Of a stretch of DNA of 64,000 bases, positions 11,621 to 22,703 are shown in pieces (the stretch's first letter is position 1; every line of letters starts with the position of its first letter). The position numbers and the translations under genes are program-made. This DNA is from Nannochloropsis oceanica (lineage: Eukaryota > Sar > Eustigmatophyceae > Eustigmatales > Monodopsidaceae): NCBI GenBank assembly GCA_004519485.1, contig CP038112.1, positions 372,001 to 436,000 on the forward strand, given 5' to 3'. Under the pieces are notes generated by a model that was given only the letters and a program-made list of their open reading frames with translations, was not told the origin of the DNA and searched no databases.

Positions 11621-12329
11621 TGTGAGAGAAAGTGAGTACCGAGTATAGAAGTTGAGGAGTATCGAATGTTTGGTACATACACTATTTCATTGAAGGGGTG
11701 TAAGCCCTGTGTGTGAATGTGTGTGTCGGGGAATGGGGGGTTAGCGACTGACGGGCGGACTCATGGGGTGTATCTGGTACGGTGTGTGGCGGGAATGAAG
11801 AGAGAGTGTGTGAGAGCGAGAAAGAGAAAGAGAAAGAGTAGACGTATCACGATTTTGTGTCCTCCAAGATGTGACTGCCGGTGCTTCTTTTCATATTTTC
11901 TCTCTCCTTAGAACTTGAAAATATGTCCTCATAGCGAGGCAGTGCATGATGGGAGGAGCAACAACCAAACATAAAAGGAAAATTAAGGCGAAAGACAATC
12001 TACGACCTAAAAGACAGGCCCCAAATTTTGCGAGAGGGTGGTGTCATGGGGCAGTTGCGGACAACGTGCGGACTGTCTTGTGCATCCAAATGCAAACTCT
12101 CGTCACATCCTTTTGCGTTTGCGTTGATTTCCCAACCTAGGGTACCCGGAACCCCAAAAAAAAACTGATCATTATACATTCGCACAGCCTTCCAGCACCA
12201 TGCCCCTTGCTAATGAATGACCCATAAGCCTTTCCATCTACACGCAGACAGGCCTTGTTGTCCAAGATTTGGCAACTTGCCTGCGCCCTGCGCGGGGTCA
12301 ACGCGATCGCTCGCCAAATCCAGCACCTC
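11621..12329. other. Intergenic region between Cpn60 and the GPI transamidase gene
   Basis: About 700 bp, same strand on both sides. Short GA-rich tracts occur near 11815-11840. Nothing else is recognised. The frame of the next gene stays open back to about 12255, but the first good signal-peptide start is the ATG at 12330. Confidence 0.5.
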
Positions 12330-13763
12330 ATGGCCCAGCCGCCCTCCCTCCCGCCCCTGCTCTGCCTCGGCCTCTGCCTTCTGAGTCTTGCCGTTAGAAC
12401 AACAAGCAGCAACGAGGATGGCATGGACACTTGGGTCGTGATGGTACGATTTTATTGCCTATTAGTAGTCCTTATCGGCCCGGCGGGCATCGTTCTTAAC
12501 CTCCTCTTCCCCTCCCCCTGACCCCAAGGCATGTACGTCTCGCTTCTGGTTCAACTACCGGCATGTGGCTAACGCCCTCTCCTTCTATCGGTTGGTCAAG
12601 CGCTTGGGGGTGCCTGACAGTCAGATTGTGCTGATGCTGGCGGACGACATGCCTTGCAACCCCCGGAACGCCCGGCCAGGTCCGTGAATATGCCTTGCTA
12701 TACCTGTACCAGCTCTTGTCCCCATTCTATGCCTCATCTTTCCCACACCCTATTCTCGTTCTCTTACATAGGCAAGGTGTACCGTGCCACGACGCATGCC
12801 ACGGACCTGTGCACAGACGGAATTGAAGTGGACTACAAGGGGGACGAAGTGACTGTCGAGAATTTTGTTCGAGTCTTGACGGGGCGGCACCCCGCAGGAT
12901 GGCCTCTCTCCAAGCGTCTTTTGAGCACCAATAGAAGCCGCGTACTCTTATACATGACAGGCCATGGTGGGGACGAGTTTTTGAAGTTTCACAACCACGA
13001 GGAGATAAGCAGCAATGACCTGGTGCGGTACTCTCGGAGGGAGAAATGAGCAGAGGCAGATGTGTCCGCAAGTGCTTGAGAATAAACTGGGAATGAGGAT
13101 TAGCTCTGTTAGGGTAATGAGAATTACTTGAGGATTATCCCCCAGCCCTTTACATTCACCCCATAAATTCCCGACTTTATCTCTTCCTCTCTTCCTCTCT
13201 CCTTTCTGCTCCACTTCCCCTCAGGCCCATACCCTGGAAGACATGCAGGCCGCAGGGCGTTTCCAAGACTTGTTCTTCATCGTCGATACCTGCCAAGGCG
13301 GCACGCTCTTCCGACAACTCCGCACGCCGGGTGTTCTGGCGATGGGCAGCAGTGGCCGGGGCGAAAATTCGTTCGCCCATCAAAATGACATGAAATTAGG
13401 TATCGCCTTGATCGACCGCTTCACGGACGCCTCATGCGAGTATGTCCACAAGCTCGCTGACCGTGCGACTACGTCAGAACTAAGCTCCGAGCTTGCTTTT
13501 TTGGCACAGATTTCTTTGTCCATGATGCTGCGGTCATACAATCCCGTGCAGCTCAAGTCTACGCCAGTTCTACGCACGGATTACTTTAGGACGGACAGAA
13601 AGAATGAGGGCGAGGAAGGAGGAGACATCAACAATAATATTAGTGAGCACTTTGCCCGCATATCTGTCGCGTACTTTTTCGCCCAATCCAGGCAGGTTCG
13701 TTTGATCGCGATGAAGGCAGAGGATAAGGACAAAGACGAGGATGAATGCTGGAAAAGCAATTT

Positions 13764-13794
<31 letters not shown>

Positions 13795-13965
13795 TTTGAT
13801 GGGTCCTGGCAAATATTTTCTGTGCATGGCACGAACCGTCCTGACTCTGAACCACCGTCACATGTACCCATCATGTCAGCACATTTTCTAGAGAATCGCA
13901 TGATTCATGCGTTGGCAATTTTTCCTGTGTGTGCCGTGAGCTGGGCAGCGTGTAGAATGCGGTGA
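12330..13965 (+). CDS. PIGK: GPI-anchor transamidase catalytic subunit (PIG-K/Gpi8)
   Basis: Cysteine protease-like subunit (family C13) of the ER GPI transamidase, which cleaves the C-terminal signal of precursors and transfers the chain to the GPI anchor. Four exons: 12330-12443, 12529-12679, 12772-13022 and 13225-13965, giving about 418 aa. Exon 1 encodes a hydrophobic signal peptide. The exon 1/2 junction rebuilds the family start [16 protein letters not shown]. The catalytic His is in [13 protein letters not shown] and the catalytic Cys in [12 protein letters not shown], with [15 protein letters not shown] following. A polyserine run encoded by AGC repeats (13765-13795) lies in the poorly conserved C-terminal part. 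The tail ends with a hydrophobic stretch ([17 protein letters not shown]), compatible with the membrane anchor of Gpi8, though a further 3' exon cannot be excluded. Its neighbour at 14501 is convergent. Confidence 0.93.
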
Positions 13966-14500
13966 TGAGAGGAAACTTTTATGTGTAGGGCGAGTGATGC
14001 GACCCCACAATCGTTGTTGAGACAATAATTCACATAAAGCTGAACAAGGCTAGATTCCCCTAATGCTAACAAAGTAGTAATCAAAAGAGCACTTGCTTGC
14101 TTGCCGGAGTGAGACGGGGGAACCTTCATACCACTTTGTCTAACGCCCCCTAGTCTACTCCACTCTGCTATGCGAAATTCTTGCAAGACGGCCGGTGAAC
14201 TTTGTGGTGGCCTGTTGGCCGCACAAATTCAAGAAGGGCAGCGACAATACAAGAACAGCGGCGAAGCAGCGACGCTTTCCCCCATCATCTGGATAGTACG
14301 CAAAAGGTGAGGTGTATTTTGTGTTCGATTTTTTTCTTTCTTCTCATTTCAGTGTACACAATGTCCCCTTAGCCTTCCCTTTCAACACTTCCTTCCCTTT
14401 GTCGTGACTATTCTATTGACACTTATTCTTCTTATCATCCAAAGTCTAACCTTTTCGGAATAAACCTTCGAAGAACTCGCACTCACGTTTCTACCGCAGG
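13966..14500. other. Convergent intergenic region (PIGK 3' end / C69 gene 3' end)
   Basis: About 530 bp between two stop codons facing each other. It holds both 3' UTRs. No gene or repeat is seen. Confidence 0.5.
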
Positions 14501-16418
14501 TTATCCCCTTGCCTCCATTGTCTCTATCGCTACTGGCACTCGAAATCGGTCCCCCGTCTCTTGAACAACACGGTCTCGCCATTCAATGCAATAGCCGGGT
14601 TGCTTGACTGTCGGCAAAAGCTGTCGTGGATCCTCCTTCGTCTTGACATTTCCGTCCATGAATTTTACGAACAATTCCCCAAAAAACTTCCTCCATTCAG
14701 CCACAAGGTCCTCGGCATTGCCTACACATCTGTTCGTCATCATGGCGAGCGCCTTGTCCTCATCTTCAGCCCACAGTCGAACAAACTCGTTGTCGATCGA
14801 GGCTGCAAGCTCTTGGTGCTTTTCTTCTCGGACTTTTTGCCGTTGCTTGACATCCGGATGGATTAGAGAGTAGCGGGTATAGGCAAAGTTTGCAACCATA
14901 TTGAAGACCCAAAATGCCTTCTCCGGCTCAAATACCGCGATATCCCCAGGACCGTAGCTAGGGGGGACACGCGTTTGGCCGCCATAAACAGGAGTCATGA
15001 CCGAAGAGTCCGTATCGTCCACCGCAAACAGTTGCAGAGCCTTGATCGGATCGGGCATGTCACGACGTAGTTGTGCCAAGAGATTGAATCCAGTTTGCTG
15101 CGTGGCGGCTGCACGTTCATGGAAGTACGTTTGGCCGTCACTCGCTGTCCACGTCAAAGGTCGCCAGCGGTAAGGGAGACCGAACGCCTCCGCACCCACG
15201 TCCGTGTTGAAGGACAAGGGTGTATCTTCGTAGTGGCTACGCATGGCCTCAAGGATGTCCGAGGTCCGCAGCGGCGCCAGCGGCTTGATGTACAGGGGCA
15301 TACGATTCGTCAAATTAAAACCCAAAGCATAATCGAGATAGGGTCCCATGATGGACGCATCAGCAGCCGTGGCACGATGGAAGAAATCCCAGACACGGCC
15401 CTCACATCCTCTCGCGGTTTCAAAAGTCAAAGGATTGTACACATCGCTGAACGAAAAGGCCTCGTCGGGAGCGTCAGAGGGAAAGCGGCCAATATGACGG
15501 GCAAATGCAATCGCATCGTCCGAGTACAGAATCTCATCCTCGTTACCCTCTGGAAATAGACTGCAAATGCGTGCCTGGTTCGCATGGGCAGAGATGTAGC
15601 CATTTGGGATCCGTTGCGCCGCCCAGACGGCACCTTTCTCGTACCCACCCTTCCCAATCATCTCCAAGATCCACACCTCATCAGGATCAGCCACCGTGAA
15701 GCTTTCTCCTTCCGAAGCGTATCCATACTCGGTGACAAGATCTGTCATGATTTTAAGTGCTTGACGCGCGGAAGTAGCACGCTGAAGAGCGATATAGATA
15801 AGCGAGCCGTAGTCAAGGATTGCATCGGGCTGACTCGCTAGCTCCTCAAGGCCTCCCCAGGTCGATTCCGTGATGCACAACCCATATTCATTGACGTTTC
15901 CGATAACATTATATGTTAAAGGCACCTGAGGCAAGAGTGAATTCGACAGACGATGGGGCTGGGGCGTTGATACACAGAAGTACACTCTCAAAAGGCATGA
16001 GGGCGCTTGTGGGTGGGGAGGATGTATTTACCTGATCAATGACGCCTCGATATTCACCTGAATCCCAGTCCGTCACTTTGATTTTATCCCCAGATGAATG
16101 ATTACTGCGAGGGAAGAACTGCGTATTCATGCGGACGGGTGTTTTCATATATATACGGGACAGGCTTCCTAACGTTAGGCCCGCACATGAGCCCAACCGT
16201 AAAAGATGCTCCCCGGGGAGAATTCCGTGCCCAATCCTTACCTGAAGATACCCATACAAAGTATGGGAGTCCGCCGCATAGGTGACTTGCAAAGTCTCGG
16301 TTTGTGACGCGCCCGAAGTGACAATGAAGCACGAGCAGCCTTCGACCCACGGCAAAAATACAGCCAGCAGCAAGAGCAGCGACGCCCGCAGCCGCCAGTA
16401 CCGCATATTAGCGCTCAT
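14501..16418 (-). CDS. Secreted peptidase family C69 (dipeptidase/PepD-like) Ntn hydrolase
   Basis: Three exons: 16418-16242, 16118-16032 and 15925-14501, all in phase 0, giving about 562 aa. A signal peptide (LLLLLAVFLPWVEG) is followed directly by CSCFIVTSGASQT. In family C69 the nucleophile is an N-terminal Cys followed by such a strand, so signal-peptide cleavage could itself expose the catalytic residue. Exon 2 supplies GDKIKVTDWDSGEYRGVIDQ and exon 3 begins with NVIGNVNEYGLCITESTWGG, the conserved block of this family. The central part has SFTVADPDEVWILEMIGKGG and the family Asn-rich ISAHANQARI. Homologues are dipeptidases or acyl hydrolases; the substrate here is unknown. There is no obvious membrane anchor, so it likely acts in a lysosome/vacuole or outside the cell. 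Confidence 0.86.
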
Positions 16419-17637
16419 CGAAGTAGGGAGGAGGGAACGTTTGAGTGCGAATAATGAGGGAGAAAAGAGGATAAATGTGCGATGAGAAAACAAGAAGGCC
16501 TGCTCTGCACCTGGTAGCCTTCGTATATTTGACAATGAATTTGTTCGGTTGTTCGGTTCCAACAGACTGTCGTCGGAGGTTCCGACTCGGATGTCGGACA
16601 ATTTTGGGTCGTGGTTTGCAGTCGAGTATGTGATGGCTCTGCCACCACGGCTGCTCTACGGGTAGTGTGGCTGAGACCGGTCAATGAATTGTGGTCGAGG
16701 TGCCATTACTCCAGGTGCATGAGGAGGTGTTTTTTTTTTCATTTGAGTAACTACTTTTCGCTGATATATGCGCGGAGAAGGGAGGACACTATGACATACA
16801 CTATGTAGTCAAAGTAATTTTAGGAAACGCAGAAAATCATATGTGGAGGTGCGTGCACTTTCAGGAGATGTTACGGGAACGCGTGAACAAAAAGAACCAA
16901 GCAGAGAAAGATTGATTGATTCAAATGTTTTCATCATTCCCTGCGTCGCACAAGATGGCGCACGCCAAGAAAGAAAGCGCTATCAAATTTATTAATCACC
17001 CCGCCAAAACCTTACGTGTGTCGTCTCGCGCGGACACACACTCTCTTCCCAACCGTTCCATAAGTTTAAGAAACACAGAGCATTCGTCCATTAAATTTTA
17101 TTGCTTGGGTAGCGAATCCCCTCTCTCGCTTTTAACTTTCTTGCTTACCTCAACCTCCATCAGATAAAGATAAAAGGCGCACATCGGTACAAACAAAACA
17201 GCTGCGCCAGGGCATTCGCCTGATGCGGTGGTAGGTATTCCGTGCGTCGAGTGAAAACGTTCCCTTCCTCGTGCTTTACAAGGTACCACGGATCCCATGC
17301 AAACAAATGAAAGAACTCACAGTCTCTTTTGCCCTTCTCTCTGTCCGTTTTCCTCCGCACCAAGACGACGCTGAAGTCCCTTGGCTGCTAAACCTCCCTC
17401 TTGCTGCACACGGACAACCAATTGGTGTCTCAAGCTTGCAGTCTGCTTTCGAACAGGTTATATTTTTCCTATGTGATGCAAATTTGCCCCATTGCCCGCT
17501 TGATGTGCCCTGGCTGTCTATTTAGCTCTTGGACTTCATCCACTCTCCAAGCAGTCCTATTTTCTATTTATAAAATTGAATTTACATAGGCCATTACCCG
17601 CCCCATCCTCATTTTGCTCTTATCCACTTCCACGGTG
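16419..17637. other. Intergenic region upstream of the C69 gene
   Basis: About 1.2 kb holding the C69 promoter on the left and the 3' UTR of the bHLH-PAS gene on the right. A T-run at about 16731-16739 and AT-richer DNA near 16800-17100 are visible, but no supported gene. Confidence 0.5.
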
Positions 17638-19563
17638 TCATGACATGGCCGAGTCTGCCACCGCCTCAGCCTCTGTTGCCCGTTGCCCGTCATGATTCTG
17701 GTGAGGAGCTACGATACAGCAATGGAAAGCCCGAGCGCGGCGCTCCTCGTCACGCACCAGGGAGAGCAGAATGTTGGCATGTTGGTAGCCTCGCTGCGAG
17801 AGAGGTGCGGCACGCGCGGCGGCCGTTGCAAAATAGGCTGGGTTATTCTCGTCCAGGGCGGCCGTTGAGAGGAGGCGGGCGATGGATTTGAAGAGCTCCT
17901 CCAAGCACTCGGGGGCGGCTAGGCTAAAAAGTGTGACGCCCGTGAGCTTGTTGTTGGTGTATCCGGTCACGCGACTAAATTCGTCGTTGCACTGCAGGAT
18001 ACGTCCATCGATCGAGACCACGGCCATGGGCACGTGCGAAGACCGGAAGATCTCGCTGAAATCGAGGACTATCTCCCGATGCGCTGCGCCTGCCGCCGAC
18101 ATACCTCTGCCTCCACCTCCGCTGCTCATGCTCTCTCCATCCTCTGACGCCGAGCTCACAGAGGAGGAAGACGGCCCCCCGCCCCCGCCCCCACCACCGC
18201 TGCCCCCACTGCGGACACTGTTATTGCCACTCCCGCCGCCGCCGCTGCTACTTCCACCTATCTTGTGCTCCTGGTCTAGACAGTTCTTGCGCTGGCGGAG
18301 GTGCTGGATGTACTCGTCGCAAGCCGCCAATATATCGAACTTGGAGGTGGAGCGAAGGGGGAAATTGCTGTTCTCAAGCACACCCTTGAGGCTGTCGATC
18401 TGGTCCGTGATCAGATGTGCCCGCCGCTGCTCCCGCTCATTCCGCAGCCGCTTCTTCCGTTCCTCCGTCATACCATCCTCGTCTTGTGTGCCCCCATCTG
18501 TGCTGGCACAACTCTGTGTGGCTGAGACCCCCCGCTTCGCGGAGGAACCACCACCAACCATGCTGTCGGTGCAGTTGCCACCAACACTTCCACCGCTCCC
18601 ACTGCCGCCCATTTGCGCAACTTGCAGCAGCTCCTGCTTTACCACCGGCTGCGGAATGAGCATGACCGGGCTCAAGGGCAAAGGTTTGGGCAGAATGGCC
18701 ACGTCATATCGGGGCAGGATGGGTGTGTGCTGGTGGTAGCCCGCCTGCTGATGGTGCTGCTGTGGATTCTGCAGGTGCGAGGCACCTGAAGGCCTGCAAA
18801 ATTGCTGCTGCAGTGATTGTTGTTGCTGCTGCTGTGGTAGTTGTTGTTGCTGCCTCTGTCCTTGTTGCTGCTCATATTGTTGGTGTTGATGATGTTGCTG
18901 TTGCTGGTAGTGCCGCTGCTGCATTGGCGTGGGCATAAACTTTGAGGGACAGAAGAGGGAGGAAGAGGGTTGCTGCGACGGCTTCTGTCGCAGTTGGACC
19001 GGTGCTTGTGGTAGTAATGATGCCGCATGAGGAGCTATTCTCTGTGGAAGATCCCCCCCCCGTTTAATATCGCTCCCAAACACGGGTGCGGGTGCCAAGG
19101 GGGCCGAGGAATGACGGTCTCGTGTCATGGAAGGAGGCGATAACCCTTCCGACACGCCCGGCCCTATGTCGTCGTCCACATCGCTGTTCCAATCCATCGC
19201 ACCACCGTCGAAATTTGAATCTGGCATCTCTTCTTGCGAAAGTGATGGCTGCTGCTGCTGCTGCTGCCGCTGCTGTCTGATGTCGTTGCAGTTAGTTCCC
19301 GCCTCGCCTTTAGCGCCTCCGCCGGCACTGGAAAAAGGCCAATGAAATTTTGCGCCGCCACTTCCACTGCCACCGCCACCAGCTTCAGCAATAGAAGAAG
19401 TGCCAAAGCCGAGGGCATGCTGAGAGGATGGAAGTTGGCGGTGGTGCATGTTGTGCACAGTCGGAGCTGAAGTAGTCGCTCCCGCCGTCGTCGTCGTTGT
19501 CGTCATTGAGGCCGTTTGTGACTTTGAGTCACCAAGCTCTGACGGGTGCCCTCCCCAGTCCAT
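17638..19563 (-). CDS. bHLH-PAS transcription factor
   Basis: One exon, 641 aa from the ATG at 19563. The N-terminal half is Gln-, Ser- and Gly-rich, typical of an activation region. A basic helix-loop-helix lies at about residues 364-424: the basic part is KKRLRNEREQRRAHLITDQI and the second helix KFDILAACDEYIQHLRQRK. After a Gly/Ser-rich spacer, one PAS domain spans about 502-564 (SHVPMAVVSIDGRILQCNDE, then RVTGYTNNKLTG). The PAS lacks the Cys-containing flavin loop of LOV domains, so it is more likely a dimerisation or ligand PAS. Proteins with one bHLH and one PAS are known from diatoms and other ochrophytes, including the diatom rhythm regulator RITMO1; orthology is not shown here. A CCCACAG acceptor-like site just upstream of the ATG suggests a spliced 5' UTR exon. 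Confidence 0.88.
   Translation of the reverse strand: MDWGGHPSELGDSKSQTASMTTTTTTAGATTSAPTVHNMHHRQLPSSQHALGFGTSSIAEAGGGGSGSGGAKFHWPFSSAGGGAKGEAGTNCNDIRQQRQQQQQQPSLSQEEMPDSNFDGGAMDWNSDVDDDIGPGVSEGLSPPSMTRDRHSSAPLAPAPVFGSDIKRGGDLPQRIAPHAASLLPQAPVQLRQKPSQQPSSSLFCPSKFMPTPMQQRHYQQQQHHQHQQYEQQQGQRQQQQLPQQQQQQSLQQQFCRPSGASHLQNPQQHHQQAGYHQHTPILPRYDVAILPKPLPLSPVMLIPQPVVKQELLQVAQMGGSGSGGSVGGNCTDSMVGGGSSAKRGVSATQSCASTDGGTQDEDGMTEERKKRLRNEREQRRAHLITDQIDSLKGVLENSNFPLRSTSKFDILAACDEYIQHLRQRKNCLDQEHKIGGSSSGGGGSGNNSVRSGGSGGGGGGGGPSSSSVSSASEDGESMSSGGGGRGMSAAGAAHREIVLDFSEIFRSSHVPMAVVSIDGRILQCNDEFSRVTGYTNNKLTGVTLFSLAAPECLEELFKSIARLLSTAALDENNPAYFATAAARAAPLSQRGYQHANILLSLVRDEERRARAFHCCIVAPHQNHDGQRATEAEAVADSAMS
18775..18935. 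repeat. CAG/CAA-type triplet tract inside the bHLH-PAS gene
   Basis: Imperfect TGC/TGT/TTG triplets on the plus strand encode a polyglutamine-rich segment on the minus strand (residues about 210-265). A second, shorter tract lies at 19249-19280. Both are in frame and interrupted, so they look like ordinary coding microsatellites. Confidence 0.75.
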
Positions 19564-20324
19564 CTCATGGATGTGCCTGTGGGTGAGAAAGGGTAGTTGG
19601 GTGTGGTGGGGTGAATCAGGAAGGCACAGGATTTCAACACGACACCAGTGCGGAAATGGATCTGGGGGGAGATATGTGTTTTTCCGGGGTCTTTGTGTCG
19701 TCTGCCTCGCCCGGGTGGCTGTAGATGTGAGGCAACCACCTTGTTGACCGAATTTGAGACAGCGGGAATATTTATGCTAGGGCAGGTGGAGGGGCGACGC
19801 AGAGGATGCACATGAGGGAAAGAACCGATACAAAAGCACTTGCGCGGCGACACGTACCCAGTCACAAGAGAGCAAGCTCAACACACTTCGGAGAGCGTTT
19901 TTCTGTGGACCCCATGGCATGATCCAACCAAATGGGCCTCGATTGCCCAGGCGCAACTTGCCTTGTAGGCATACACCACACCAAGCGAAAACCCGGACAC
20001 CAAGGCCCCACAACCCCACAGTCGAGTCCCCCCCAAAAGAAGACGAGTTGATCATATATGAGACCATAGGTAATATGAGTTTTACTTTTTGCTTCTTTGT
20101 ACTTTTTCACAAGCTGGGTCTCTCACGGACCTGCGCATTACTCAGAATTTTCATTGACTCCCCACAAATATACGGCCCTTTGCTTTTAACACTGGGAGAG
20201 AGGATGGGCGATGGGAGGTTAATTCTTGCTGGGGGCAATATATGGACCTAAAGGGGCTCTACAGTGATGAGGGCAAGAGGAGAGGTTGGTGGGCCAGATG
20301 CAACTCTTGGGGACCAGGGTATAC
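19564..20324. other. Intergenic region between bHLH-PAS and PH-kinase genes
   Basis: About 760 bp, minus-strand genes on both sides. It contains the bHLH-PAS promoter, a possible 5' UTR exon ending near 19577, and the kinase 3' UTR. No other feature is seen. Confidence 0.5.
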
Positions 20325-22703
20325 TCAAACATCATTGACTTTCCAGCCCCCACTCAAGACGGGGAGGGAGGAGGATGAGGAGGACGAGGAGGAGGAGGTG
20401 GTGGTGGTGGTGGTAGGAGGCGAGTCACCATTGTGGTTGGATGTCGAGATGTTGGTTATCGAGGAGAGAAAAGAGGAGCCGCGGACAACAGCACTATCAA
20501 AGAGGGTGCGGAAAGAAGAGAAAGGCTGGGTTGTCCCGCCATCGAAGTGGTCGCTGTCGTGGCCCTGAAGATTGGAGGGCAGAAAACTAGCTGGGTCCTT
20601 CTTGGCTGACACAGACGAGGAAACGACGCGCACTTTCCCTCCATTTCCTACCGTGTCGACTCCTTCCCCTTTCTTGGTGCAGTGCTGCACCCAAGGATGG
20701 CGCAATGCGTCCGCAATGGTGATGCGCGCGGTCTCGTCGACTGTCAGCATGCGCCGTGTCAAGTCTTTCGCTGCAGGTGAGATCCGTGCCCAATCCAGCT
20801 CGTCCATGACAAACTCTCCCCGTACCGAGCGTTCTAGAGCGTCCTGGTGACTGCTGCAACTTCCACCCACCTCCTGCTGGCGCTCCTGCTGCTGGTGTTG
20901 AAAGGGCGCGTAGCCGACCAAACATATATGAAGCACCACCCCCAGACTCCAGACGTCAGCTGACGGCGTGTAGCGCTTGTGCAAAATCACCTCGGGCGCC
21001 ATGTAGCCAATGGTGCCATTCACGCGCTCGTCGAATGCCAAATTATATCGCAGGCGCGACAAGTAGTCCCAGTCCTGCTCGGCGTCCTCCTTCTCCTCAT
21101 TATCATCCCCCTCTTCTGTCTCCTCCTCCCTCCCCTCCTCCTCCTCCTCCTCCTCCTCCTCACCGCCCCACCCCTCTTTTCCTGCAACACACTCGCTTAC
21201 TGCAGCCCTCACCTCCAACTTCTTGATTATGCCTTTCCCATATCGGCTGCTCCGCATCCCGAGCCGATTCGTCGGCTGCATCTTGCGCGACAGGCCAAAA
21301 TCCGTGAGAAGAACCTGTGACAGGTCCTCTTCCTTGACGAACAGCACGTTCTCAGGCTTGATGTCCAAGTGAAGCACACCATGCTGGTGAAGAGCCTGCA
21401 CCGCCGACAACAGTCGAGATACTACCACGGCGGCTTCGGCTTCCGACCCACGGCCCCTGCTGACCAGGCGCTGGAGCAGGTCGCCCCCACGACACAGGGG
21501 GAACATGATCCAGACTCGGCAACCCTCTACGTAAATGCGCCGAGGCGCCATCAGGTGCGGGTGTTGAATCCGCTTCCTAACCAAGGCCAAAATATCCGTT
21601 TCAGCCAAGGCCTGGTCCCGCTCCATCCGTCGGCGGACATGCATGACCTTAACTGCCAACCGCTCGCCATTGCGCATGTCCAGCATCTCCACCACCTGGG
21701 AAAACCCGCCCTCACCCAAGGAGGGCCCGAAGCGTAATGCCGACCACCACTCGGCCAAGGCGATACTCTTCCTTATCTTGGTCATCCATACCTCCTTCTC
21801 TTGCAAGCTCTCTGCTCGAAACCACCACCCTTCCGTTGGCACGTGTCCATGCCCCTGGCTACTGGATGAGACAACCGAGCCTACAATTGACCGCCGCTGG
21901 TGAAGCTTGCGGGTCAATTGATGCGGTGAGATAAGGGGCTCCTTCTCCCCTGTGCTGGGCGCAGCGTCCGCGACCCCGTCTAATGAGTGTGTGGGTGTAC
22001 CGTCTGAATCACCCTCATCGAACTCGTCATCGGAGCTGTGCGCCCCGCAGATCTCTTCCTCCACCTCGACTCTTTCAGAGGGGTACGCGTCTTCGGGTTT
22101 GCCAGGAATCACACGGAAGGATAGACCATCGGCACAGTCCTCCTCCACCACCCGGCTCCACTGCGTCAATTCCATGCATCCAATCGACCCCTTCTCCGGA
22201 CAGTCGCCTCCGCCACTTCCCCCCGGCGCTGCCGGTCCATTAGCATACCACAATCTACGGTTTGCAAGACCGACCCACCGTCGCCGCCATATCCGGAGAC
22301 CACCCGAGCCTTGCTTGATCAGCCAACCCTCCTGGGCAGGGGAAAAGACAAAGAGCCCGTCTTCAGGCCTAGCGTTCTCTTCCTCTTCCTTACTGCCACC
22401 GTCCTCTGCAACCTTTTCCACACCTTGAGTCCGGCACGACTTATCCTTCTGGATAGCGACCGCGTCCCGCTGCCGAAGGCGTCGCTCCCGCTGTCGTTGC
22501 TGCTGCACGTGGCGGTCTTCCATGGCTACTTGCAAGCATCGATCATCCAAGTCCGGGTGTGACTCAGCACCCTTTCCATAGACCTTATAACTTACATGGA
22601 GCGGCGGGGCAAACATGGCTGCTTGGTGGATTGTGATGAACATAGAAGGAGCGAGCGAGAAATGAGCAATATTACAGGGCACGTGGACAGATGCTAGACA
22701 CAT
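20325..22703 (-). CDS. PH-domain serine/threonine protein kinase (CAMK-like)
   Basis: Single exon, 792 aa. A pleckstrin-homology domain starts near residue 119 (EGWLIKQGSGGLRIWRRRWV). It is split by a roughly 100-residue acidic/Ser-rich insertion and ends with the typical helix FRAESLQEKEVWMTKIRKSI. The kinase domain spans about 320-675: Gly loop GPSLGEGGFSQV, VAIK-equivalent LAVKVM, catalytic loop HLDIKPENVLF, DFGLS, and GYMAPE, with SADVWSLGVVLH and HPWVQHC closing it. All catalytic residues are present, so it should be active. An acidic insertion (about 500-540, Glu-rich) sits in the activation segment between DFG and APE, which is unusual. The PH domain suggests phosphoinositide membrane recruitment, as in AKT, but the kinase part looks more like the CAMK group. 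The C-terminal tail is Ser-rich. ATGs at 22703 and about 22617 are both possible. Confidence 0.9.
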   Translation of the reverse strand: MCLASVHVPCNIAHFSLAPSMFITIHQAAMFAPPLHVSYKVYGKGAESHPDLDDRCLQVAMEDRHVQQQRQRERRLRQRDAVAIQKDKSCRTQGVEKVAEDGGSKEEEENARPEDGLFVFSPAQEGWLIKQGSGGLRIWRRRWVGLANRRLWYANGPAAPGGSGGGDCPEKGSIGCMELTQWSRVVEEDCADGLSFRVIPGKPEDAYPSERVEVEEEICGAHSSDDEFDEGDSDGTPTHSLDGVADAAPSTGEKEPLISPHQLTRKLHQRRSIVGSVVSSSSQGHGHVPTEGWWFRAESLQEKEVWMTKIRKSIALAEWWSALRFGPSLGEGGFSQVVEMLDMRNGERLAVKVMHVRRRMERDQALAETDILALVRKRIQHPHLMAPRRIYVEGCRVWIMFPLCRGGDLLQRLVSRGRGSEAEAAVVVSRLLSAVQALHQHGVLHLDIKPENVLFVKEEDLSQVLLTDFGLSRKMQPTNRLGMRSSRYGKGIIKKLEVRAAVSECVAGKEGWGGEEEEEEEEEGREEETEEGDDNEEKEDAEQDWDYLSRLRYNLAFDERVNGTIGYMAPEVILHKRYTPSADVWSLGVVLHICLVGYAPFQHQQQERQQEVGGSCSSHQDALERSVRGEFVMDELDWARISPAAKDLTRRMLTVDETARITIADALRHPWVQHCTKKGEGVDTVGNGGKVRVVSSSVSAKKDPASFLPSNLQGHDSDHFDGGTTQPFSSFRTLFDSAVVRGSSFLSSITNISTSNHNGDSPPTTTTTTSSSSSSSSSSLPVLSGGWKVNDV

